From positions 1 through 33,934 of the forward strand of contig NZ_FQZD01000041.1 of NCBI RefSeq assembly GCF_900141835.1: a stretch of DNA of 33,934 nt, in the 5' to 3' direction. The DNA is from Propionispora hippei DSM 15287. Lineage in GTDB: Bacteria > Bacillota > Negativicutes > Propionisporales > Propionisporaceae. Positions 21,351 through 31,600 of the stretch are shown one piece after another (the stretch's first letter is position 1; every line of letters starts with the position of its first letter). The translations under genes and the position numbers were made by a program. The notes under the pieces were generated by a model. That model ran no database searches. It was given only the letters and a program-made list of their open reading frames with translations, and had not been told where the DNA came from.

Positions 21351-22337
21351 ATGGCAGATGTAATTGTTGCTCAACCCGGTAAAGTTGAAGGTGGTACTGA
21401 TTTACTCCAAATGTATCTGAAGGTGTTCGCAGGTGAGGTCATTACGGCCTTTGAGCGTTCCTCGGTTACTTTGGGAAGACACATGGTAAGAACTATTGAG
21501 GCAGGAAAATCCGCGCAGTTCCCGATATTTGGTCGTGCGAAAGCGGCTTATCTGAAACCGGGGAAATCTCTGGATGACCTTCGCGAGAACATTCCTCACA
21601 ACGAACGGACTATTCAGATTGATGGTCTGTTGACTTCCTCGCAGATGATTGCAGACATTGACGAGGCTATGAAACACTACGATGTTCGCGGTGAATACTC
21701 TCGCCAAATGGGTGAGGCTCTGGCCCTTGCCGCTGATGGCGCAGTTTTGGCAGAAGCCGCTAAGTTGGTAGTAGCCAACAAAGAGAACATCACTGGCCTT
21801 GGTAAAGGTGAACTGGTAACTCGTAACCTTGCTACGGCTGACTTCGGCATCACTGAGGCGATGGGTAAAGCCATTGTCAACATGCTCTTGGAAATCAAAG
21901 CCAAGATGTCCAAGAACCGTGTTCCTGCGGCTGAACGCTATGTATACATGAAGCCTGAAGGGACTAACGCATTGGTCGCTTCTTTAGTGGCTATCAACCG
22001 AGACTTCGGTGCTGTGGCTACTATCACTGAAGCCAATGTACTGCGTGTGGCTGGCTTCGACATCATTGAGTGTCCTCACTTGACCGATGGTGGAGCCGCT
22101 GTGAATGAAGGTCTATTACAGGGTGATGGACACGTCTTTCCAGACACCTACAAAGATTCTTGCATGTTCATCGCTATGCACAGAACCGCTGTAGGCACTG
22201 TGAAACTGCGTGACCTTGCTCTGGAACAGGCCCGTAGAGCCGAATACCAAGCAGATATGCTTGTGGCTAAGTACGCTATGGGTCATGGTGGTCTTCGTCC
22301 TGAAGCCGCCTTTATGGGTATTGTAACCCACTCCTAA
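21351..22337 (+). CDS. Major capsid protein, T7 gp10A-like
   Basis: 328 residues (T7 gp10A 345). Recognisable blocks: LYLKVFAGEVITAFER-like QMYLKVFAGEVITAFERSSV, KSAQFPIFGRAKAAYLKPG, ERTIQIDGLLTSSQMIADID and RVPAAERYVYMKPEGTNAL. HK97 fold expected from the family. No slippery sequence for a gp10B-type frameshift is seen before the TAA. It is followed immediately by the strongest late terminator in the window. Confidence 0.95.
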   Translation: MADVIVAQPGKVEGGTDLLQMYLKVFAGEVITAFERSSVTLGRHMVRTIEAGKSAQFPIFGRAKAAYLKPGKSLDDLRENIPHNERTIQIDGLLTSSQMIADIDEAMKHYDVRGEYSRQMGEALALAADGAVLAEAAKLVVANKENITGLGKGELVTRNLATADFGITEAMGKAIVNMLLEIKAKMSKNRVPAAERYVYMKPEGTNALVASLVAINRDFGAVATITEANVLRVAGFDIIECPHLTDGGAAVNEGLLQGDGHVFPDTYKDSCMFIAMHRTAVGTVKLRDLALEQARRAEYQADMLVAKYAMGHGGLRPEAAFMGIVTHS

Positions 22338-22343
22338 TCTAAG

Positions 22344-22386
22344 ATAGGGGAATCTTCTGGTATTCCAGAGGGTTCCCCTATTTTTT
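22344..22386 (+). terminator. Late terminator after capsid gene (T7 T-phi equivalent)
   Basis: ATAGGGGAA (22344-22352) pairs perfectly with TTCCCCTAT (22373-22381), with an inner TCTGG-TATT-CCAGA hairpin, followed by a T run. The position after the capsid gene is the same as the T7 terminator for phage polymerase. Confidence 0.9.
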
Positions 22387-22415
22387 ACTATTTTGACACG
22401 AAAGGAGGAGTTCTG

Positions 22416-22985
22416 GTGATTCTGACTCCTGTTACTGAATTGGATGCTGTAAATGAAATCATCGGGGCCATTGGTGAATCCCCGGTAAACTCTATCGAAA
22501 ACCCGACAAACGTGGATGTCATTAATGCAATCCGCTTATTGAACCTCACGAATCGCCAAGTACAAGCCAAAGGATGGTCTTTCAATATCATTGAGAGTTA
22601 CACTCTGAACCCAGATATATTCACTAAGAAAATCCGATGGATGGATAACTTCCTATTTATTAGAGGTACTGATGGTACTCGGTATGTAAAGCGTGGGGAT
22701 TATCTCTACGACTTCGATAATCAGACCGATACCTTTGAAAATAATATTGAAGTTGAATGTATCCTATTGGTTCCCTTCGAGGACATGCCAGAACCAATGA
22801 AACAATATATCACAGCGAAGGCCGCTAGGGAGTTCCAAGTGCGTTATCTCGGTGACTCCGCTCTGACTGAAGAGTTGGCTCGGTACGAGATGGAAGCATG
22901 GCGAGACCTTCAGGAGTACGAGTTGGAACTGAACAATTTCAATATGCTGGACATGACAGGAGTTCAGCAGTTACGGAGGCGATAA
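22416..22985 (+). CDS. Tail tubular protein A, T7 gp11-like
   Basis: 189 residues (T7 196) from GTG 22416 with AAAGGAGG upstream. Typical start TPVTELDAVNEIIGAIGESPVN and AKGWSFNIIESYTL, then ITAKAAREFQVRYLG and a C-terminal helix EAWRDLQEYELEL. It forms the gatekeeper ring between portal and nozzle. Confidence 0.93.
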   Translation: MILTPVTELDAVNEIIGAIGESPVNSIENPTNVDVINAIRLLNLTNRQVQAKGWSFNIIESYTLNPDIFTKKIRWMDNFLFIRGTDGTRYVKRGDYLYDFDNQTDTFENNIEVECILLVPFEDMPEPMKQYITAKAAREFQVRYLGDSALTEELARYEMEAWRDLQEYELELNNFNMLDMTGVQQLRRR

Positions 22986-22988
22986 GTT

Positions 22989-25355
22989 ATGGGCCTGTAC
23001 TCACAGACCATTAAGAATCTCGTCTCCGGTATTAGCCAACAGCCTCCTATTCTACGACTCCCGGAACAGTTGGAATACCAAGAGAACGGTATGTCCACGG
23101 AAGCCAGCGGTCTCCAGAAACGTCCTCCCACCATTCACATCGCCTCCCTTCTATCTTCTGCAATTGCTCCTGGAGTAAAACCATTGGTGCATCTTATCAA
23201 CCGGGATGAATATGAGCAGTACGTTGTCTTATTCAACGGTTCTGAGGTTCACGTCTGGGATGCCAAAGGAAATAAAAAGACAGTCAACTATGCAACAGGA
23301 GCGCAAGGCTATATCACTACTACGAACCCACGGAGAAAACTCAAGGCTATCACAGTAGCAGACTATACGTTCATTGTAAACATTGACAAGATAACTGCCA
23401 TGACTTCTGAGGTTACTCCGAATGTGTGGGCCACTCAAGGAGCCTTAATAAATGTCAAACAGGGTCAATATGGACGAAAGTATGAAATCATCGTCAATGG
23501 GACTTCTGTCGCTACCTTTACGACTCCCGATGGTTCTCAATCCGCTCATAGTACACAGATTGACACCAACTACATCGCTACGCAGTTGAAGACAGGTCTC
23601 ACCACGGCTGGCTACACAGTTACCCAAGGTGAGGGCTGGCTTTATTTTTATAAGGCTGGCGTGACTATTTCAACCTTAGAGACAAAGGATGGCTTCAATA
23701 ATAACGCTATGATTGGGATTCTGAAGACCGTCCAAAAGTTCTCCAATTTACCGGCACAGGCTCCCGATGGGTTCATTGTGGAAGTCCTCGGAGAACCCGG
23801 AAGTGGTGCTGATGATTACTATGTGAAATACGATGCGGTAGATAAAGTATGGAAAGAGACTGCAAAACCGGGAATACAATGTACTTTTGATGCCTCCACC
23901 ATGCCGTTTGTATTGGTTCGCGAAGCCGACTATACGTTCACTTTGAAACCTGCTGATTGGGTCAAACGGAAGACCGGGGATGATGACTCAAACCCTCTCC
24001 CTTCCTTCATTGGACAGAAGATTAATGACCTATTCTTCTTCAGGAACCGCTTGGGCTTCATCGCTGGAGAGAATGTTATCTTGTCGAAGGCCGGGGAGTT
24101 CTTTCAGTTCTGGATGAGTTCCGCTGTGGAACTTCAGGATACAGACCCGATTGACTTGGCAGTTAGTCACAATACTGTCTCCATTTTGTATCACGCTGTT
24201 CCCTTCGCAGAGGAACTCTTGCTATTCTCCGCTCAGACTCAGTTCGTCCTCCGAGCCGAAGGTATTTTAAGTCCTAAGAACGCTCGACTTGACCAAGTGA
24301 CTGAATTTGGCTGTAATACCTATACTCGTCCTGTAGGCGCAGGTCGAAGGGTTTACTTTCCGGCTGAAAGAGCGCAATATACCTCAATTAAAGAGTTTTA
24401 TGCGGTTCAGGATGTAACCAACGTGAAGAACGCACAGGACATCACAAGTCATGTACCTTCGTATATTCCAAATGGTGTTTATCGGCTAATCTCCTCGACC
24501 ATTGAGAATATCCTGCTGATTCTAACCGAAGGGGCTGAAGACAAAATTTATGTCTATAAGTACCTCTTTGTAGATGAGCAACGGATTCAGGCTTCATGGT
24601 CTCATTGGACATTCAACGGTGGAAAGATTCTGGGAGGCGGCTTCATCGGCTCTCAGTTGTACCTTGTGATTCAAAGAGATTCAGGGCTGTTCCTTGAAAA
24701 GATGTCCTTTACCTACAACACAAAGGATTATGACGATGAGCCTTATCGTGTCTTTCTTGACCGCAAAGCAATTGCCGCTCCTATCCCGGCCCAGAACTAT
24801 GACAGTGTAAATGACATGACCACGTTCGACTTCAAGAATGTCTATGGCGGCTCTGTTGCGGCTGGAACCTATGGTCTCGTCACTCCAGATGGTCTATTCC
24901 GTTCCTACAGTTCCTCAGAGATGACTAATGGAACCGTAAAGTTGCAAGGTAACTGGACAGGCCAAAAGATGACTGTGGGCCAGTTATATAACTGGAAATT
25001 CTCATTTTCGGAAATCATGCTGAAGCAACAGGATGACCGAGGGACAAGAGCAGATACTGAAGGCCGACTCCAACTGCGGAACTTCTGGGTCAACTATGTG
25101 GAATCTGGGTACTTCAAGGCCACTGTGGAACACTTCGACAAGCAGACATTCACTTATGAAATGACTGCTCGTATCCTTGGCTCTGGTAGGAACTATCTAA
25201 ACAGAATGCCTTCGGAGACAGGAATATTCAAGTTCCCGGTACAATCCTTGAGCGCAAACTGCCGAATTTCCATTGAAAGTACCTATCCTACCCCAGTGTC
25301 CATCATTGGCGCAGGATGGGAAGGAAATTACTACAGGAGGTCTCAGCGATTATGA
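22989..25355 (+). CDS. Tail tubular protein B (nozzle), T7 gp12-like
   Basis: 788 residues (T7 794). N-terminal signature LYSQTIKNLVSGISQQPPI then LPEQLEYQENGMSTEASGLQ, strongly conserved in gp12 proteins. FFFRNRLGFIAGENVILSKAG and AERAQYTSIKEFYAVQ mark the middle and AGWEGNYYRRSQR the end. It builds the hollow tail tip through which DNA and ejection proteins pass. Its stop overlaps the next start (ATGA). Confidence 0.95.
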   Translation: MGLYSQTIKNLVSGISQQPPILRLPEQLEYQENGMSTEASGLQKRPPTIHIASLLSSAIAPGVKPLVHLINRDEYEQYVVLFNGSEVHVWDAKGNKKTVNYATGAQGYITTTNPRRKLKAITVADYTFIVNIDKITAMTSEVTPNVWATQGALINVKQGQYGRKYEIIVNGTSVATFTTPDGSQSAHSTQIDTNYIATQLKTGLTTAGYTVTQGEGWLYFYKAGVTISTLETKDGFNNNAMIGILKTVQKFSNLPAQAPDGFIVEVLGEPGSGADDYYVKYDAVDKVWKETAKPGIQCTFDASTMPFVLVREADYTFTLKPADWVKRKTGDDDSNPLPSFIGQKINDLFFFRNRLGFIAGENVILSKAGEFFQFWMSSAVELQDTDPIDLAVSHNTVSILYHAVPFAEELLLFSAQTQFVLRAEGILSPKNARLDQVTEFGCNTYTRPVGAGRRVYFPAERAQYTSIKEFYAVQDVTNVKNAQDITSHVPSYIPNGVYRLISSTIENILLILTEGAEDKIYVYKYLFVDEQRIQASWSHWTFNGGKILGGGFIGSQLYLVIQRDSGLFLEKMSFTYNTKDYDDEPYRVFLDRKAIAAPIPAQNYDSVNDMTTFDFKNVYGGSVAAGTYGLVTPDGLFRSYSSSEMTNGTVKLQGNWTGQKMTVGQLYNWKFSFSEIMLKQQDDRGTRADTEGRLQLRNFWVNYVESGYFKATVEHFDKQTFTYEMTARILGSGRNYLNRMPSETGIFKFPVQSLSANCRISIESTYPTPVSIIGAGWEGNYYRRSQRL

Positions 25356-25798
25356 TTAAGGTCGTTCCTGCAACGATTGCTCATATCTTCGAGTTTGCAG
25401 ATAATGCTCGAAGAATTGACATTGAGGAGGTTGAGGTAGCGAGTGGAAAATCCTTCGACTCGCATCTCCCCTCCCTTCTTTTATCCATCAACAAGGTACA
25501 GGCGGTCATTGAGGATGAGACCGGAGAAGTCCTTGGGATTGGTGGAATTGAACCTACAAGAAATCTGACAGTAGGTGCTATATGGCTCTTGATGACAAAC
25601 GCTGTTGAGAGCCGCAAGATTGAGTTCCTCCGGTTCTCCCGGAGATACCTGAAGACCCTCTTGGCAGAATACGAGTGCCTTATTAATGTAGTCTACAACA
25701 AGAACAAATTGCATGTCTCTTGGCTCAACTGGCTAGGGGCTGAATGGGTCGAACAGAACGAACTCTTTTCCATGTTCATTATCACAAGAAAGAGGTGA
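25352..25798 (+). CDS. T7 gp13-like protein (DUF2833, GNAT-like fold)
   Basis: 148 residues (T7 gp13 138) from ATG 25352, AGGAGG 10 bases before. VLGIGGIEPTRNLTVGAIWLL then RFSRRYLKTLLAEYECLINVV and WLNWLGAEWV look like an acetyltransferase-type fold, as in the gp13 family. In T7 gp13 is needed for virion morphogenesis. Gene order 12-13-14 supports the call. Confidence 0.85.
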   Translation: MIKVVPATIAHIFEFADNARRIDIEEVEVASGKSFDSHLPSLLLSINKVQAVIEDETGEVLGIGGIEPTRNLTVGAIWLLMTNAVESRKIEFLRFSRRYLKTLLAEYECLINVVYNKNKLHVSWLNWLGAEWVEQNELFSMFIITRKR

Positions 25799-25805
25799 AC
25801 GCCTA

Positions 25806-26384
25806 ATGTGTTGGTGGGCTTCTGTCGCACAGGCAGGGCTTAGTATTGCAGGGTCTGTCATGAACTATCAAGCACAGGCCCAAGCGGCACAGGCGCAGGG
25901 AGAGGCTATGGCTCAACAGGCCACCTATGCTATTCAATCCATGAACCGTGAATTTGCAAATTATGAAATTGAGCGCAGGGATGCCTTCGATGCGGCTGTC
26001 CAAGAGATTACTAAGACACGTCTTAATGCGATGCAACTCAATTCTCAGGTAGAAGCGGCTGTTGCTGAAGAGATGGCTGGTGGTGGACGTACAGCAGACC
26101 GGATTATGCGTAGCGTACACGCTGATGAAGCGCGGTCTGTCGCATCCATCCAAGACAACTACCAGAGAAAATCCAATGAAATCGACTTGAATAAAGAGAC
26201 TACCCTTCTGTCCACTAAGAACTATATCTCAGGGCTGAAGCCACCTTCGGCTCCAAGCAAACTCGGTCTGTTCTTAGATGTGGCCTCGGCAGGTGTCAAT
26301 GCTTATACCTCCGGTACTATGGCGAAGAACGATGCGCTGTCTAAGGGTTACAAATGGGACTTCTGGAAAGGGGTAGTGAGATAA
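25806..26384 (+). CDS. Internal virion protein, T7 gp14-like
   Basis: 192 residues (T7 196). Starts MCWWASVAQAGLSIAGSVM, comparable with MCWAAAIPIAISGAQAI of T7 gp14. Long Gln/Ala-rich helices follow and GGGRTADRIMRSVHADEAR matches the conserved SSMDRIKR region. In T7, gp14 is ejected into the outer membrane to form a channel, implying a diderm host. Confidence 0.9.
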   Translation: MCWWASVAQAGLSIAGSVMNYQAQAQAAQAQGEAMAQQATYAIQSMNREFANYEIERRDAFDAAVQEITKTRLNAMQLNSQVEAAVAEEMAGGGRTADRIMRSVHADEARSVASIQDNYQRKSNEIDLNKETTLLSTKNYISGLKPPSAPSKLGLFLDVASAGVNAYTSGTMAKNDALSKGYKWDFWKGVVR

Positions 26385-26406
26385 ATGAGAAAGGAGGATA
26401 AGGCAC

Positions 26407-28662
26407 ATGGCGAGTAACGTAGCATCCGCTTTAGGTACTCAGCGGCAGTTCTCGGCGATGCCACAAAATACTTATGAACAGAGACTTACTTCGCTCCCTG
26501 CTCATGTTGGTGTTACGGCTCCTGCTTCTAATGATGGTGTACTACTTGCACGGTCGTTAGGAGTCTTAGGGGATTCCCTTATGGCATTGGGTGTCGCTAA
26601 AGAGAAAGATAGAGAGAAAGTTGATACCGCCGCAACTGAACGCCTTCTCAAAGGAGTATCCGAAGAAGACTTAAAGAAACTAAAGGCTATTGACCTATTA
26701 AACACCTACGGTCACTTTGAACTGGCAGATAGTCCCTATGCTATCAACTTAATTGAGAAGTGGCGTGGTAAATATTTTGGTTCTAAAACTCTCGCTGAGT
26801 ATAGTGAATTAGTAGCACAAGAAGGCAGGGCCAAGACCTCTGAGGAAGAGGCCGCTCGGTTCTCTAAGTTCTACAACGAGAAATTACCGGAGTACCTGAA
26901 GGAGACATCCCATGAGCAAGCCTTCCGTGAGGGCTTCTTCGATAACTTCCATGTTGACTTATTGAGTCAAGTCAAGGCTCAGATTGCCGACTACTCGAAA
27001 GACCTACGCGCTGTCCGCGATGGCACAATTCAGGCAGACTTCGGACAGTTGGCTCAGAATAGCCTAAACCTTACATCAGAGGAACTCACAGCGAAGGCCC
27101 AAGAGTTGTTCCGTGGGGCTGCTGTGACAAAGATGACTCGTGAAGAACGTATGGCTCTCGCTAAGACATTTTTGAATAATGTCGCTGTCTTCTCTGCATC
27201 GCCAGATAAGGTTAAGGCGTTATCTAGTATTGAGTTATTCACCGGGGATGATGGGAACCCCGTTCTTTTGGGTTCTAAGGTTGATAATTCGGAAGCCATA
27301 CAAAACGCTATTATCTCTGCTCGTAGAATGAACGATGAATATGTCTTCAAGAAACGAATAGAGATGCAGAAGTTAAAACCAGATGAGATTTTACCTTGGA
27401 TGCAGGAGTTAAAGAAAAACGACCCGGAAATGTACCACATTCTCGCTCCAGAGTCTGAGCAGGTGTACCATAACGCTGTAGTCCTTCAGAAACAAGAAGA
27501 GGCTCGTAAGGCTAAAGCATTGGCTAAACAGGCCGCTATGAATCAAAAAAGGTATATTTGGAGAGCGCAGTTCAACGCTCATATGAATAATCAAGCAACT
27601 GACGGAAGGTATCCTGTTGCACAATCTCTTAGCGGTCTACCAGACGCTTATTTTGTAGACGAGAACGGAAATACCGTTAAGTCTCCTTGGACTCCCGAAG
27701 AGGCATACGACCTATTTAAAGAAAACATGATGGAACTCTATATGAAGGATATATCCCCGCAAGAAAAGGCAAAGACCGCCATGCAGGTACTTAGATTCGG
27801 GCCGGGAGAATCCTATGTTAAGGCATTGAAAGGACAAATTCAAGGAGCCTTGGATACTGCTAGTACACACACTATCGTTCAGGATATGGATGTAGGTAGT
27901 GTCCGTAGTGCCTTGGAGATGTACGAGGCTGACAGTGGAACTTTTGGTCGTATCTTCGGGCCTGAGATTACCGCTTCAATTCAGACCATTAGAAGTCTCC
28001 GGGACTTAGGGAAAAGTACAGACGATGCCTTGACAATCTTTGTGCAGGGCCGTGAGGCTCTTAAAGACCCTACCTTGAAGGAGCAATATGAAACAAACTA
28101 CAAGAACAGAAAGCCTTCTTCAGTGGATATAACAGATATGAGTGGTAGTACCGCCTCTGTCCCAATTACGGAAGATTCCATCTTGAACTCTCATATTCAC
28201 ACTATGGCTCTGTACCTCCAAGGTGCAGGGTATCCGATTGAGACTGCGATGGAGATTGCTAGTGGTAAAGCCAAGGAAAACTATTGGGCCTACAATAACC
28301 ATGTATTTCCGAAGGCTTGGTTCTCTGGTCTCAATGTGGATGACAAAGCCGCTACCGCTTCTGCCTTCATGGATAACCAGAGACAGGCATTGGCAAGTTA
28401 CAGCGGAGTTGATGCGTCCCATATCTTCGCTATTTATAACCCTTATACTGACCGTATAGAAATCAAAGGTAACGGAGTATCCGCAACGTATGACCGTGAG
28501 TTATTCACGAACCAAGCGAACCAGTTTGCCTATGACAGTGTTCAGAGAGCGAAGAATACTCCTATATTCCAAGGAGACTACAAAATTGAGGCTCCTAAAG
28601 GAGAAACTCATGAGCCGACTTGGTGGGATAAAACCAAGGAGTTCTTCCACGTCCCTTGGTAA
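26407..28662 (+). CDS. Internal virion protein, T7 gp15-like
   Basis: 751 residues (T7 747), largely helical. The assignment rests on order (14-15-16), length and helical, Gln/Lys-rich character (e.g. KQEEARKAKALAKQAAMNQ). In T7, gp15 and gp16 form the periplasmic conduit and DNA-translocating motor. Its TAA stop is the start of promoter P7. The C-terminus ends TWWDKTKEFFHVPW, aromatic-rich. Confidence 0.88.
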   Translation: MASNVASALGTQRQFSAMPQNTYEQRLTSLPAHVGVTAPASNDGVLLARSLGVLGDSLMALGVAKEKDREKVDTAATERLLKGVSEEDLKKLKAIDLLNTYGHFELADSPYAINLIEKWRGKYFGSKTLAEYSELVAQEGRAKTSEEEAARFSKFYNEKLPEYLKETSHEQAFREGFFDNFHVDLLSQVKAQIADYSKDLRAVRDGTIQADFGQLAQNSLNLTSEELTAKAQELFRGAAVTKMTREERMALAKTFLNNVAVFSASPDKVKALSSIELFTGDDGNPVLLGSKVDNSEAIQNAIISARRMNDEYVFKKRIEMQKLKPDEILPWMQELKKNDPEMYHILAPESEQVYHNAVVLQKQEEARKAKALAKQAAMNQKRYIWRAQFNAHMNNQATDGRYPVAQSLSGLPDAYFVDENGNTVKSPWTPEEAYDLFKENMMELYMKDISPQEKAKTAMQVLRFGPGESYVKALKGQIQGALDTASTHTIVQDMDVGSVRSALEMYEADSGTFGRIFGPEITASIQTIRSLRDLGKSTDDALTIFVQGREALKDPTLKEQYETNYKNRKPSSVDITDMSGSTASVPITEDSILNSHIHTMALYLQGAGYPIETAMEIASGKAKENYWAYNNHVFPKAWFSGLNVDDKAATASAFMDNQRQALASYSGVDASHIFAIYNPYTDRIEIKGNGVSATYDRELFTNQANQFAYDSVQRAKNTPIFQGDYKIEAPKGETHEPTWWDKTKEFFHVPW

Positions 28663-28682
28663 TTGCGGCATATTACAGAGAA
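28660..28682 (+). promoter_or_regulatory. Phage RNA polymerase promoter P7
   Basis: TAATTGCGGCATATTACAG then AGAA, identical to P5. It starts on the gp15 stop codon and overlaps the beginning of the ribosome site of the gp16-like gene, so the transcript has almost no leader. The ejection protein gene thus gets its own late promoter. Confidence 0.9.
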
Positions 28683-28695
28683 AGGAGGTAATACC

Positions 28696-31600
28696 TTGGA
28701 TAACAAGGAGTATATAAAACAGTGGTTAGCCAGTAAAGGGCTTAATAATTCCCAGATTGCAGGTATCATGGGGAATCTTGCTGGCGAATCCGGGTATAGC
28801 AACACAATTCATGAAGGTCATGTCCAAAAGTCATTCGATGTAAATGACAGAGTTGGCTATGGTATCGCTCAATGGACAGACCCCGGAAGAAAACAAGGAT
28901 TGAAGAACTACGCTGATTCCAAAGGAACTGACGTGTCCGACCTTGATACTCAATTAGAATACATGATGTCTGAAATTGACCCAGACCTATTGAATAGAAT
29001 GGGAAACTCTTCACCGGAACAGGCAGTCAATATGTTTCTAAGGGAATTTGAAAGACCGCAAGACCCAGATGCCACATATGCGTTTCGAGTAAAAGCGGGG
29101 TACGATGCCATTGGCTCTGACCCTGCTTCTTTCTTTTTCAGAACTGGTCAAGGTGCTTATGGTGTCCCGGAGAATACTCCGAACCCGGAAGACCCTGCTC
29201 CACCGCCTTCCTTTTGGCAAGAATCTAAAGACAAGTTTCTTGATTCCTTTTACGACAAAGGGACTATCTCAGTCGTTCGTTCAGGGTGGGCCGCTCTGGA
29301 GTCAATGGCCTCTACTGGTCATTGGACTGTTCCTGGCTTTAGCAATTACACTCCTTCTAAAGAGGAAGTTGACTTCGTAAATAAGATGCTCCCAAATGAC
29401 TACTCCGCTCAGAAGTTCGTCCTCATGAACGCTATGTCCTCTGACCATCTCAATCGGCTTGTCGCTATGAAACGAGAGGACTTGGAAAGAGCATACAGGG
29501 TCTCAAATTACGGCTATGGCCTGTCTTCACTGGCAACCGTGGCAGGTGCTTTACTTGACCCTTGGCTTCTAGTCCCGGTGTTAGGTCAAGAGGCTTTTGT
29601 CGCAAAAAGTCTAGGTAGATTAGGTGCGATGGGAATGCGTCTATCACAGGCGAAGATGATTCGTTATGGAGAACTAGCGGCTCAAAATATGGGTATCATG
29701 GGTTTTGACCGCTTTTTAGCGGAACGCTATGGTGGATACCAACCGCACTATGCAGGGGCCATGCTGATAGGTGGTATCGCTGGTGTTGCTACAGGTGTCC
29801 TAAAAGACCTCGCTCGTAGAGGCATAGAGAACGATGCAGTCCGTGTACTTGATGGGGCGATAGATAACATGGAATCCCATGCAATCGCAAATTCCCTTGA
29901 TGCTCCCCTACCCAGCGAAGTGAGGGCCAACGCTAGAGCAATTCTTGGTAAATATCAAGACAGCGACTTCATTAAGAGTATCGTTAAGGAAGGCTCTGAG
30001 GCCGCTGAACTAATGAAAACAGGCCGTATCTTCGTGATGGGTAAAGAGGAGGCCAAGAAAGCCGCACAGGAACTGGGAATCACTCTGAGCGATGACTTCA
30101 AAGCCTTCGACATCAAAGGTACTGGCATCTCGGTACTTGCTAAAGAACACGTCACACCGGAGACCTTAGACGGTCTTGTGGCGCATGAAATTGGTGTCCA
30201 TGAGGGTCTTCAAGCGTTCCTTGGGGATTCCGGTTATAAGACTGTCATGGATGAAGTAATGAAACGTGTTAATAATCCTCAGACAAAAGAATGGAAATTG
30301 GCTGTGAAAACCGGGGGCGGCCCGGAGGAAATCTTAGGCCACTGGATTGAGCAGGCTCCGAAAAACGATAAGGTATTCAATATTATCAAAGGCAAGGTTG
30401 ATGCTCAGTTGAGAAAACTTGGTGTCAAATCCTCGGTATCCGATGAGGAACTCCGGGATATTGTCCAAAGAAGTATTCAACACCAAATCTACAAAGAGAG
30501 TCCTATTCATATCAATCCCGATGGTTCAATGTTAGTCCACGGTATCCGCTATTCACAGAACAACATCTTCAACGTCAATACTTGGGCCAAATGGTTCGAT
30601 GATACAGGGGCCAGCGTGGGAAAGGCTCAGAAAGACCTCCCTTGGTTCATCCCTAAGTCAGTCGGTAAGAGCCTTGAGGCTGATTGGTTCTGGAAGACTC
30701 CTTATGGTGTCCTTGTTAACTCCAAGACAAACTCCGGGGCTAAACTGGCTGAACTCCTTGGACATGACTACCGGATGCGGCCTCGTACTGCTCCCTCTGC
30801 TCTCCCGGCTGAGAAACAAGCAGAACACCTATCGAACCGCTGGAACTCTATGTATAGCGACTACATGGACATCCGCACTAAGTACCTATTGGAAACTGTA
30901 TTATCCCACGGCTTGCCTACTCCCCAAAGGATGCGGCAGTTCGACAAGGACGTTATGGAGTGCTTCAATGCGAGATACGCAGGGAATACCGCAGGTATCA
31001 CTCGGACATCTTGGGAACCTGCTGTGGAACAGGCCGCAAGCAAGGTTAAGGAAATCATGGAGGATATGTGGTCTCATGCCCAGATGCCTTCCGAACGTCT
31101 TGGTGGTGTCCGTGGTAAAGGCAGTCTGGTAGACCCTCGCCTCGATGCGGTAGACCATGAGTTCTATCGTGTTACCGATGAAGACCGCCTGACTCAACTT
31201 GTGGGTAAATACTTCAAGACTCAGGAGGAGGCTGTTGACTTCTTCGCTGACTACGCTCGTCAATTCGTGAAACGTGATGTGGTTCGGGCTAAACTGGAAC
31301 GTGCCGAGAACATCCGGTATGAGGATGCTATGAACGTTTGGAAGAAAGCAGGTTCTAAAGGCGAGGCTCCTGAGAAAATCGCAATCACTGAAGACATGGT
31401 TGACGATTGGATTGAGAAGGAATCCGTGAATTGGGCCAAAGGTCAAATTGACCGTGAGGTCTCTCAGTTGACCTTCACAGGAAGCGGTCGCTATGGCGAT
31501 GATACCGCAACATTTCTCCGGGAGAGATTCCCGATGGATACCTCTGGAGAAATATCTGCTCCTTGGGGTGGAACCTTCTGCTATGACAGAGACCTGCGCT

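Noticed and set aside
22300-22386. gp10B-type programmed frameshift at the end of the capsid gene
   Set aside because: There is no slippery heptamer before the stop, and the terminator follows within a few bases, leaving no extension frame.
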